DNA of 39,699 bases from contig JASLPZ010000015.1 of assembly GCA_030744725.1 (NCBI GenBank), forward strand, positions 1 to 39,699. Reading direction: 5' to 3'. Source of the stretch: ARS98 sp030744725 (lineage in GTDB: Bacteria; Planctomycetota; Planctomycetia; Pirellulales; Pirellulaceae). The notes below the pieces were generated by a model, which saw only the letters and a list, made by a program, of their open reading frames with translations, was not told the origin of the DNA and ran no database searches. Shown one piece after another: positions 15,815 to 23,981 of the stretch (the first letter of the stretch is position 1; every line of letters begins with the position of its first letter). Made by a program: the position numbers and the translations under genes.

Positions 15815-17344
15815 ATGTCTCTACGCGTCGCGTTGCCTTCGTCAGCCATGCTGCTTGTTTGGGCGCTCTCCACGCTAGCATGCATAACGGCTACGCACGC
15901 ACAGAGCTTCTCATCAGCTCCCTACGAGCCGCATCTCTTTGAACGTCTGGAAGCAGCTGAACGCCGCATTCAGCAATTGGAAGCGGCACCTCAGGCACGC
16001 ATGTTCCCGGCGCACGCTCGGGAAAGCACATTGGATTCGTTTCACCACCGTCTGTCCGAGTTGGAGCGCGTGTGGGAGCAAGACGCACAAGCGGAGGCCA
16101 AGAAACAGGTCGGCTCGGCCGGTAAGCCTTCGCTGAAGATCAACGGACGTATTCATCTTGACTACTGGAACTTCACCAACGATAGCCCCGGTATTGGATT
16201 CTTTGAACACCCCGATGCCGGGGACAACTTTGGGACCGACCCGGAAGACCGCATCTTCTTTCGCCGTGTTCGGCTCAAGTTTGAAGGCGATCTGTTCGAG
16301 ACGATGCTGTACCGCATGCAGTTCGACTTGAACACGACGGACAGCGGCGAGATGAAGGACATGTACATTGGTTTCAAGGAGTTGCCGATCCTGGGCACCT
16401 TGCTGATTGGAAACCAGAAGCGTCCTATCGGAATGGACCACCTCAATAGCAGCCGGTTCAACGTCTTTATTGAACGCCCACTGGTCGTCGAAGCCTTCAA
16501 CGAAGACGCCCGTCGGCTGGGCATCGCTGCGTATAATAACACAGAAGACCTGCTGTATAACTGGCGTTACGGTCTGTATGCACTCGAAAACCTGGCGCGC
16601 GATGGCAAGGTGATCGGTGACTCGATGCAATTGAGCGGCAACGCACGCCTGGCCAGCAGCCCATGGTACGACGAGTCATCTGGCGGACGGGGTTACTTTC
16701 ACTGGGCGATCTCCGGCATGGTAGCAAAACCAGACGGTGACGTTAGTCCCGCCGACACCAACGCCAACCAAGGTCGCTTCCGGACTCGGGCCGAATTGCG
16801 TAGCGACAGGCGCTGGCTGGACACCGGGGCCATTGCCGGAGCCGATTGGTACGAAATCCTGGGGCTCGAGGCGGCTCTCAACATCGGCCCATTTCACGTC
16901 GTTGGCGAGTATCAGTCCAATTGGATGCAGCGGGACAGTGACACCGCGGGAACTGGACCCGATCTAAATTTCCACGGTGGATATGTGCACATCGCCTACA
17001 TGCTGACGGGAGAACATGTGCCGCTCAAGCGACATTCCGGAACAATCGACCGTATTCGACCCTTCGAGAATTTCTTTGTCGTCAACACTTGTAACAACGG
17101 CGTCGGACGAGGTAGGGGCGCGTGGCAGGTGGCGCTGAGATATTCGTATCTGGATCTTAGCGATCGTGACATCCGAGGCGGTGTCGAAAACAACATGACC
17201 CTCGGCTTGGTGTGGTATTTCAACGCTTACTCGTCGCTGCAATTCAATGCGATTTACGGCGATATCGAAGACCGTGCGCCAGTCGGTGGATATTCCGACG
17301 GGCATTTCACTGCGCTGGGAACACGGCTGAGAGTCGATTTCTGA
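15815..17344 (+). CDS. OprP/OprO-like outer-membrane porin
   Basis: This 509-residue protein has a signal peptide (about 1-30, ending THAQ), then a coiled-coil segment (about 36-90; ERLEAAERRIQQLEA) that may trimerise or reach the cell wall. From about residue 107 it is a beta-barrel of the phosphate-selective porin O/P family: LKINGRIHLDYWNF, RRVRLKFEGDLFETMLYRMQ and IGNQKRPIGMDHL are family-like strands. It ends in phenylalanine (LRVDF), as expected for barrel insertion by BAM. AAGGG is 8 bases before the ATG. The family name does not prove phosphate specificity; anionic substrates such as sulfated or phosphorylated compounds are possible. It stops 52 bases from the convergent RND gene. Confidence 0.88.
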   Translation: MSLRVALPSSAMLLVWALSTLACITATHAQSFSSAPYEPHLFERLEAAERRIQQLEAAPQARMFPAHARESTLDSFHHRLSELERVWEQDAQAEAKKQVGSAGKPSLKINGRIHLDYWNFTNDSPGIGFFEHPDAGDNFGTDPEDRIFFRRVRLKFEGDLFETMLYRMQFDLNTTDSGEMKDMYIGFKELPILGTLLIGNQKRPIGMDHLNSSRFNVFIERPLVVEAFNEDARRLGIAAYNNTEDLLYNWRYGLYALENLARDGKVIGDSMQLSGNARLASSPWYDESSGGRGYFHWAISGMVAKPDGDVSPADTNANQGRFRTRAELRSDRRWLDTGAIAGADWYEILGLEAALNIGPFHVVGEYQSNWMQRDSDTAGTGPDLNFHGGYVHIAYMLTGEHVPLKRHSGTIDRIRPFENFFVVNTCNNGVGRGRGAWQVALRYSYLDLSDRDIRGGVENNMTLGLVWYFNAYSSLQFNAIYGDIEDRAPVGGYSDGHFTALGTRLRVDF

Positions 17345-17396
17345 TCGGCAGTTGTTTGGCGTGCAAGCTGGAGAACAACAGTGAATACTTGCTCCC

Positions 17397-20300
17397 TTAG
17401 ACTGCCGTTGCCGGTTGAATTGGCGCCCGCTTAATAATCGTGTAGACGCAAGGCACGAGGAAAAGTGTGAGGACGGTCGACACCACCATCCCGCCAATCA
17501 TGGCACGTGCAAGCGGGATCATGGCTTCGCCGCCGGGTGCCAAGTGGATCGAGAGCGGTGCCATGGAAGCGACGAGTGTCAGTGACGTCATTAAGATTGG
17601 ACGCAGGCGGACGCTCGCCGCAGTCAACGCCGCTGAGCGAGTGTCGTAGCCGCGCTGGCGCAGCTGATTGGCGAATTCGACCAAGAGAATGCTGTTGTTG
17701 ACGACGACTCCGATCATCATCAACGTTCCCATCAGCGACTGGATATTGAGCGTCGTGTTGGTCAGGTAGAGGACTACTAACACTCCGGATAGACCGAGTG
17801 GAACCGCTAGCATGATGATCAACGGGTCGACAAATGATTTGAATTGAGCAAGCATGACCAGATAAACGAGAACGATCGCAATCAGAATGCCCATTCCAAG
17901 CGACTTGGCACCGCTCTTCATTGTCTCGACGGGACCACGCAGTGTAGCTGCCACGCCGGACTCGAAGTTCTTCTCGAGCTTGTCAACCGCTCGCTGGACA
18001 TCGGCGGCGACTGAACCAACGTCGCGACCATCGACATTCACGTAGACATCGTTGACACGCGAGATGTTGTAATGCTTCGCTTCGCCTGGGATGTTGACGC
18101 GATTGACGGTGGCGACGTTCGATAACGGAACCGTGACGCGCCCGTTGGGACCGTTGATTGAGAGAGGAAGATTGCGTATTTCGTCCAACGAACGCGCCTC
18201 GTTATTCTCATATTGCACACCCATGAAAAAGTCCGTTCCCTTGTCCGGATCGACCCAAATCGTTGACGAGTAACCGATGCTGGAACCGTACGCCGTGAGA
18301 ATCGATTGCGCCACGTCCTCCTGGCTCAAGCCAAGAAAACGCGCCTTCGTCCGATCAACTTTGATATCGAGTTGCGGATAGTCCAGTGACTGCGCAATTT
18401 GCACGTCAGCCGTACCCGGGATCTGGCTGACCAGATCAACAACCTTTTCCGCCGCATCCCTGCATTGAGCCAACGTTCCAGCCGAGATCTGAACATTGAT
18501 CGGCGTGGGAGCACCTTCGTTCAACGCAGCGTTCACGATGCTGCCGGACGTAAACAAGAACTGCTCACGTGGGAACCGTTCGGCTAACAAAGCCCGCAGC
18601 TGTTCTACATACCGATCGGTGCTCGTCGATCGCCCACTTTGGATCATATTCACGACAAGAAAGGCGGTATCGGGACCCGAGTTGGGGCTGAGGATCGTCG
18701 AGAAGCCAGCTCCTTTTCCAACTGGTAAGCCGATGTTCGAGATGAGAGCCTCGATTTCGTTTTCTGGAACGACTTCCTTAATCGTATCTTCGATTCGTGC
18801 TACCAACTCTTCAGTGTCTTCGAGTCGCGTGCCGGGAATCGTTTTCATGCGAATCTCGAACGTACCAGCGTCGACGTTGGGAAACAGTTCTGTGCCGATA
18901 TGAGGCAGAAGCAATGCCGACGCACCGACGAGCAGGAGCGTGACGAGGACAACAAGCCAGCGAAACTTGAGGACAAGCGATAACGAACCAACGTAAAGAC
19001 CGCGAGGGTTTTCAACCTGCCGTTCAGCATCGTCGCCATCTTGGACAGGTTGAAAACCCGTCCGACTTCGCAAGAAGCGTGCACAATAGGCTGGTACGAC
19101 GGTCATGGCGACAAAGTACGATGCGCCGATCGTCATCGTGGCGGCTGCGGAAAGTGGCTCGAAGAGAAACCGGATCATTCCTGAAAGAAAGATCACGGGA
19201 ACGAAGACTGCGAGCGTCGTAACTGTGCCCGCCAAGACAGCGCCAGCAACTTCATTCGCTCCATCGCGAGCGGCTTCAACGGAAGTCTTCCCCATGCGGA
19301 GATGTCGCACAATGTTCTCGACAACGACAATTCCCGCATCAACAACGGTCCCGACGGCCAATGCAATTCCGCCGAGCGTCATCACGTTCACGGTCTGCCC
19401 GGTGAAATAAAAGGCGAGCGCCCCAATGAGAATCGACAGCAAGATGGTCGCAACAATGACCAACACGGGTCGGAGCTGTCGCAGAAACGCACCAACAACG
19501 ATCGCCACCAGCAATCCGCCAAGCCCCACTTCATACATGAGATTACGCATGGCGTTGCGAATAAAGGAGGACTGATCGCTGACCAGCGTGATTTCAGTCG
19601 CTTGCGGAATTTCGTCACGATCCTTCATCTTGGGGATCTCGGCGGCGATTCCCTCATAGATTCGATCGACAACCGCAATGATGTTCTCACCCGGCTCTCG
19701 GAGGAGCGGGCAGTAGACGCTTCGGTTGCCATTGACGCGAACGATGTTGTACTGAAGCGCCGCATCATCTTTGGCATAACCGACGTCGCGAATGAAGATC
19801 GGTCGGCCGTCGCGGACCTCAATCACCACGTTGTCGATGTCCTCCTCCGCCGGCAAGGTGTTCACGGGATGGAGCTGATACTCCGAGTGCCCGAGCTTTA
19901 CCGTTCCACCGGCCATGACAAGGTTGGAGTCCCGTATTGCGGTGACGACGTCTTTCGCACTCAATCCAAAAGACTGCAACTTGAGCGGATCGACGTAGAT
20001 CATCATTTGCCGAAACTTGCCCCCGAAGGGATGTGGAATCTGAACACCCTTCAGGCCACCCATCTTGTTACGCACGGCGTAGTAGCCGATGGTGTACAGT
20101 TCCTTTTCGCTGAGCCCTTCTCCGGAGATCGCCGCGAGAACAACGGGTAGATTGGCAGGCTCGCTTCGCAGGGTGAACGGGAACTCGATCCCAGGCGGCA
20201 AGTGAAACATGTCACTCACTTCGAGATTGACGATGTCATTCATTGCGGAACTTGGATTCGTTCCGGGCTGAAAGAAGATCTTAATCATCGAGGCACCTGG

Positions 20301-20555
20301 CATCGTGCGTGATTCCTGATGCTCGATTCGCCCTGCCAACGTCAGTGCCCGCTCCACACGCGACGTAACGCTTTTCTCCATCTCACCGGTTGGCAGCCCG
20401 GGATACGAAAAGTAGCTCACGACGACCGGCTTCTTGAAGTCAGGCAGAATGTCGATTGGAAACAGCGGAACGACGGCGGCTCCAAGCAGGCAAAGCCCAA
20501 CGACCAGGGCGACGACGGCGTACGAATTGCGCAAAGCAAAGCGAACGAGAAACAT
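17397..20555 (-). CDS. RND efflux transporter, inner-membrane pump (AcrB/HAE1-like)
   Basis: The 1052-residue product has the full RND layout: TM1 near the N-terminus, a large periplasmic loop, TM2-TM6, a second large loop, and TM7-TM12. In TM4 the relay aspartate D406 is present (TVVDAGIVVVEN), but the second aspartate of AcrB (D408) is alanine. In TM10 the position of AcrB K940 is N953 (VVNNSILLVEF). This suggests a one-aspartate proton path, as in some non-AcrB subgroups. Between TM6 and TM7 (about residues 498-518) lies an in-frame insertion encoded by a palindromic element. It starts 6 bases after the fusion-protein gene stop, with AGGG upstream. It acts with that protein and the divergent TolC-like gene. 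The substrate is unknown. Confidence 0.96.
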   Translation of the reverse strand: MFLVRFALRNSYAVVALVVGLCLLGAAVVPLFPIDILPDFKKPVVVSYFSYPGLPTGEMEKSVTSRVERALTLAGRIEHQESRTMPGASMIKIFFQPGTNPSSAMNDIVNLEVSDMFHLPPGIEFPFTLRSEPANLPVVLAAISGEGLSEKELYTIGYYAVRNKMGGLKGVQIPHPFGGKFRQMMIYVDPLKLQSFGLSAKDVVTAIRDSNLVMAGGTVKLGHSEYQLHPVNTLPAEEDIDNVVIEVRDGRPIFIRDVGYAKDDAALQYNIVRVNGNRSVYCPLLREPGENIIAVVDRIYEGIAAEIPKMKDRDEIPQATEITLVSDQSSFIRNAMRNLMYEVGLGGLLVAIVVGAFLRQLRPVLVIVATILLSILIGALAFYFTGQTVNVMTLGGIALAVGTVVDAGIVVVENIVRHLRMGKTSVEAARDGANEVAGAVLAGTVTTLAVFVPVIFLSGMIRFLFEPLSAAATMTIGASYFVAMTVVPAYCARFLRSRTGFQPVQDGDDAERQVENPRGLYVGSLSLVLKFRWLVVLVTLLLVGASALLLPHIGTELFPNVDAGTFEIRMKTIPGTRLEDTEELVARIEDTIKEVVPENEIEALISNIGLPVGKGAGFSTILSPNSGPDTAFLVVNMIQSGRSTSTDRYVEQLRALLAERFPREQFLFTSGSIVNAALNEGAPTPINVQISAGTLAQCRDAAEKVVDLVSQIPGTADVQIAQSLDYPQLDIKVDRTKARFLGLSQEDVAQSILTAYGSSIGYSSTIWVDPDKGTDFFMGVQYENNEARSLDEIRNLPLSINGPNGRVTVPLSNVATVNRVNIPGEAKHYNISRVNDVYVNVDGRDVGSVAADVQRAVDKLEKNFESGVAATLRGPVETMKSGAKSLGMGILIAIVLVYLVMLAQFKSFVDPLIIMLAVPLGLSGVLVVLYLTNTTLNIQSLMGTLMMIGVVVNNSILLVEFANQLRQRGYDTRSAALTAASVRLRPILMTSLTLVASMAPLSIHLAPGGEAMIPLARAMIGGMVVSTVLTLFLVPCVYTIIKRAPIQPATAV
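19003..19062. repeat. Palindromic element inserted in frame in the RND gene
   Basis: Perfect 14-base arms, GGGTTTTCAACCTG (19006-19019) and its complement (19046-19059), flank a 26-base loop. On the coding strand the element adds about 21 residues starting TGFQPVQDGDD in a loop between TM6 and TM7, where RND relatives have none. It keeps the reading frame. Confidence 0.8.
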
Positions 20556-20561
20556 ACTTAA

Positions 20562-21881
20562 TTACCCTTCGACATTGACCTTCTGCCCGGCGGACAGACG
20601 ATGCAGCAGAGGCCCAACGACATGTTCGTGCCCGGTCAGGCCTGATGTGATCTCAATTTGGTGTCCATCATCGACTCCAGTCACCACATCGACCTCTCGG
20701 ATCGTTGCGTCGTTGTCGATGACATAGACGTAGCTCCGCCCCTTCCCGTCATATCGAACTGCTCCAGCAGGTAGGGCGACTTGGTCTGCACGCGAGTCGA
20801 GCAAGATGGTTGCCTGCCCAAACATGCCGGGGATGAGTTTTCCGTCGGTGTTCGGCAAGTCGATTTCCACCAACATCGTTCGAGTGCTTTGCTCCAAGCC
20901 GCCTGCAATCCGGGCAATGACTCCAGAGAAAGTCTCACCTGGTAGCGCTTGCAGAGTAATGCTAGCTGAATCACCAACGGTCGCCAGCGGAACATCTCGT
21001 TCGGGAATAGCGACTCGGATGCGAACTGTGTCCACCTGAGCGATGACGAACAATGGCTCCGTCGTCACATTGTTCTGTGAATTGCGAACCAAGTCCCCGA
21101 GTTCGACGTGTCGCTCAATAACGACTCCGTCGAATGGGCTGCGAAGTTCGGCATAGCTCATCAGCGCCTTGAGCTCTTCCAGTCGCATCTTGCCAACTTT
21201 GACGTCGGCCTGCGCCGCCAGGAGGTCGGCTTCGGCTGCCGCCTGTTGAGCTTTGGCAACATCGACATGAGCCGCCGCCGCTGCCGTCGTCGCCGTGGCA
21301 GCGGATCTTGCGGCGTGCGAAGCGTCTCTTCTGTTGGTGGATTCGTCCAGCAGGCGATCAGCGACGGCTCGTTGCTTAACCAAGTCGCTGACTCGCGAGT
21401 GTTCGGACTCGTCGGCTTTCAACTGTGCGTCAGCTTTTTGCTCATCGGCCAGGGCCTGTTGTCGAGTCGAGTCGGCAGCGACCAGACCGGCCTTCGCAAC
21501 GTCGACGTGTGCTTGCGCCTGAGTGACGCTAGCGGCAAGTCGCTCGAGCGCGGCTTCCTCGCGTTGATATTGCGCAACCATCTCAGGAACATCGATGACT
21601 GCCAGGATGTCGCCAGTGCTGACCTTCGAGCCGATGTCAACGTTCAATTTAGAGACGTAACCCGAAGCTTTGGCAAATGAACGGGCCTCGTGGAAGGCAT
21701 GCACCGTTGCTGGCTGAGTAGAAGTTCTCTCAATCGTCTTGGTCTCGATCGCGACGGTGACAACCGACCGAGTGGCCGGAGCTGCGACGGGCGGAACACC
21801 ATCGGTAGGTCCGCAACCGATCACCGCGGCGAACAGACTCAATGGGACTAACATTAGTACGGCAATCCGTTTGCGAGTCAT
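20562..21881 (-). CDS. RND membrane fusion (periplasmic adaptor) lipoprotein
   Basis: This 439-residue HlyD-type adaptor is first in a two-gene operon with the RND pump. Residues 1-23 form a lipoprotein signal with lipobox VIGC (C23). A half-lipoyl segment follows (ATVHAFHEARSFAKASGYVSKLNVDIGSKVSTG begins it, about 58-92). A long Ala/Gln/Lys-rich coiled-coil hairpin (about 100-235) comes next, then the second lipoyl half (ELRSPFDGVVIERHVELGDLV), and beta-barrel and membrane-proximal domains to the end. The adaptor connects the inner-membrane pump with the outer-membrane channel in the periplasm. The hairpin is long, as in adaptors that dock directly on TolC-type channels. Confidence 0.95.
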   Translation of the reverse strand: MTRKRIAVLMLVPLSLFAAVIGCGPTDGVPPVAAPATRSVVTVAIETKTIERTSTQPATVHAFHEARSFAKASGYVSKLNVDIGSKVSTGDILAVIDVPEMVAQYQREEAALERLAASVTQAQAHVDVAKAGLVAADSTRQQALADEQKADAQLKADESEHSRVSDLVKQRAVADRLLDESTNRRDASHAARSAATATTAAAAAHVDVAKAQQAAAEADLLAAQADVKVGKMRLEELKALMSYAELRSPFDGVVIERHVELGDLVRNSQNNVTTEPLFVIAQVDTVRIRVAIPERDVPLATVGDSASITLQALPGETFSGVIARIAGGLEQSTRTMLVEIDLPNTDGKLIPGMFGQATILLDSRADQVALPAGAVRYDGKGRSYVYVIDNDATIREVDVVTGVDDGHQIEITSGLTGHEHVVGPLLHRLSAGQKVNVEG

Positions 21882-21924
21882 ACTCTTCTCTTTCTATCTA
21901 CACACCCCAGGGCGTAACACTTCC

Positions 21925-21942
21925 CTAGTCTACTCAGACTAG
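21925..21942. promoter_or_regulatory. Perfect inverted repeat upstream of the RND operon
   Basis: CTAGTCT-ACTC-AGACTAG has 7-base arms and lies 44 bases before the adaptor start, in the 274-base divergent gap with the TolC-like gene. It could be a repressor operator shared by the two units or a leader hairpin. No regulator gene is adjacent. Confidence 0.4.
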
Positions 21943-22155
21943 TTCGCAACGGGCTCGGTCACAAGCTATGCGGCCACGATTGCGCGTACCGATTGTACCT
22001 GTTGTTACGTCTGTAGCTGCGGTTCGCAAACCAGTGATTCTGGCGAAGGATCCGGATCGAAGAAATATACGATAAGTCCGAGTTGTCCACTTCGTATGAC
22101 AAACGCAGTTCATGTGGAAGATTTCGAATAGTCGCGAATAGGCTGATAAAAACGC

Positions 22156-23871
22156 ATGAAACGTCGCCACAAGTCGTCGTCGCTTAAACGACTCGTCACA
22201 GGAGCTTGTTGCACGGCGATAGCTGCAATGGCAGGCTGCGCCGGGCCACAGCTCGCGGGGCCGTCAGCTCAGAAACAAGGTCAGGAATCCTTTCTCCTGA
22301 AATCTCGGCAAACACTGCCAGCAACGGCACTCTTGAAAAGCAGTTCAGCTTCGCCCTCTAGAGAAGAGGCCCCCGCCGTCGTCCGATTGCAGCGGTTGCC
22401 GCTACCAACGGTCGCGGAAAACCGTGCATCAGTTTGCTTGGCGTCCATGCAAGTTTCAGTACAACCCGATCAGCTGGTGCCTGTGGCGGATCCAGCAGTT
22501 GTCAGTTCGGTGGAAGGCTTGCGACCGAAAAGCGTCGCTGAAGCGATGGGCCAGGACGGTCGTGAGGCGATCGTTCACGCGGGTCCGCCAACAATGGAAC
22601 TTGACCTGACCTCGACGCTTGCGATTGTGTCGGGTCAAAGCCCCGTCGTGGCGCACGCAGCGGCAAGGTACGATGAAGCTTATGCCCGTCTGGCGGCTGC
22701 AAAGGTTCTGTGGGTCCCATCGATCCGTGCTGGCATTAGCTATCACCATCACGATGGCAACCTTCAGGCATCGGATGGCTCTATTGTCGATATCGATCGT
22801 TCGTCACTGCAAGGCGGTCTTGGTGTCGGTGCTGTTGGTGCCGGCACGACGCCGGTGCCGGGTGTCGTAGCACAGTTTCACGCGACGGACGCGATCTTCC
22901 AACCGCGTATCAACGAACACGCCACATCCGCGCGCAGCCACGCCGTTGACGCAGCGGTCAACGACACGCTGCTCGAAGGTGCGCTGGCCTACCTGGAGTT
23001 GCTGAAATCTGAACAGCTTCGGGCCGTGGCAAACGAGACGCTTGTCAATGCCAACGAACTTGCGGAGCTGACGAAAACTTTTGCCGACACGGGCCAGGGG
23101 CCTCAAGCGGATGCTGACCGAGCGAAGACCGAGGCAGCAATTCGTACGAACGACACGGCTCGTGCCGAGGAGGCGGTCGATGTGGCAAACGCTCGCCTTG
23201 TGGAAGCGCTCAGCGCAGATCCTTACACGCGGATTGTCCCCACCGAACCAGTTGTCGTGCCGCTGCATTTAATCGAACCGGACCTGGAGTCCCGCGAACT
23301 GCTGGCAATTGGTTTGTCAAATCGCCCCGAATTGGATGAGGCACGTCACCTCGTTTGTGAAGCTGTCAATCGATACGAGCGCGAACGCTACGCGCCGTTG
23401 TTGCCGAGCGTTTTGTTGGGAATGAGCGAAAGTTCCTTCGGTGGTGGCTTAGGCAGAGACGTTCGCAATTCGCGACACCGCTTTGATTTCGACGCCGTTG
23501 CTTATTGGGAATTGCGAAACTTCGGCTTCGGCGAGCGTGCGGCGCGTGATGAGCGATGGTCTGTCTACGAGCAGCGACAGCTGCAAGAAGTTCGTTTGAT
23601 GGACCAAATTGCGCGAGAGATCACTGTCGCGCACGCACAAGTTCGGTCGAGAAAAGGGCAAATTGTAGTCGCCGAATCTGCCGTCAAAGCTGCGACTGAG
23701 TCTTACGATCGCAACACGAATCGGATTAAAGAGGGCGTGGGCTTGCCAATCGAAGCACTTCAGTCGATTCAAGCCCTTGACCAGGCTCGCCGAGAGTACG
23801 TCCGCACCGTGGTTGATTACAATGCGGCTCAGTTTCGCTTGCATCGGGCCTTAGGGTGGGCAATCCAGTGA
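22156..23871 (+). CDS. TolC-family outer-membrane factor, lipoprotein
   Basis: The 571-residue product has a lipoprotein signal with lipobox at C28 (AMAGC). Residues 30-125 are a Pro/Ser-rich linker not typical of TolC. From about 135 the two-repeat outer-membrane-efflux domain begins: LAAAKVLWVPSIRAGISYHH is a typical strand entry, EGALAYLELLKSEQLRAVAN a typical helix, and ALDQARREYVRTVVDYNAAQ the closing helix. It is transcribed divergently from the adaptor and pump genes and would complete the tripartite export system. It probably forms a trimeric channel in the outer membrane. A clear ribosome site is not seen at the ATG. Confidence 0.93.
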   Translation: MKRRHKSSSLKRLVTGACCTAIAAMAGCAGPQLAGPSAQKQGQESFLLKSRQTLPATALLKSSSASPSREEAPAVVRLQRLPLPTVAENRASVCLASMQVSVQPDQLVPVADPAVVSSVEGLRPKSVAEAMGQDGREAIVHAGPPTMELDLTSTLAIVSGQSPVVAHAAARYDEAYARLAAAKVLWVPSIRAGISYHHHDGNLQASDGSIVDIDRSSLQGGLGVGAVGAGTTPVPGVVAQFHATDAIFQPRINEHATSARSHAVDAAVNDTLLEGALAYLELLKSEQLRAVANETLVNANELAELTKTFADTGQGPQADADRAKTEAAIRTNDTARAEEAVDVANARLVEALSADPYTRIVPTEPVVVPLHLIEPDLESRELLAIGLSNRPELDEARHLVCEAVNRYERERYAPLLPSVLLGMSESSFGGGLGRDVRNSRHRFDFDAVAYWELRNFGFGERAARDERWSVYEQRQLQEVRLMDQIAREITVAHAQVRSRKGQIVVAESAVKAATESYDRNTNRIKEGVGLPIEALQSIQALDQARREYVRTVVDYNAAQFRLHRALGWAIQ

Positions 23872-23941
23872 GGTGGCGGTCAGAATGGCCATTGCTTTGA
23901 CGAAGCACGAGCCTGCCTCAAAGCCAAGTTATCAAAGAGCT

Positions 23942-23955
23942 GTTGGACGTCCAAC
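23942..23955. repeat. 14-base perfect palindrome between convergent genes
   Basis: GTTGGACGTCCAAC has no loop, so a hairpin terminator is less likely than a dimeric protein-binding site. It sits in the 110-base gap between the TolC-like and thiamine-diphosphate enzyme stops. Confidence 0.35.
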
Positions 23956-23981
23956 TTCTGTGACTCGCCAGCGAGAGGGGA

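Noticed and set aside
15815..17344. Naming the porin as phosphate-specific
   Set aside because: Family membership does not show selectivity, and no phosphate-regulon context is seen.
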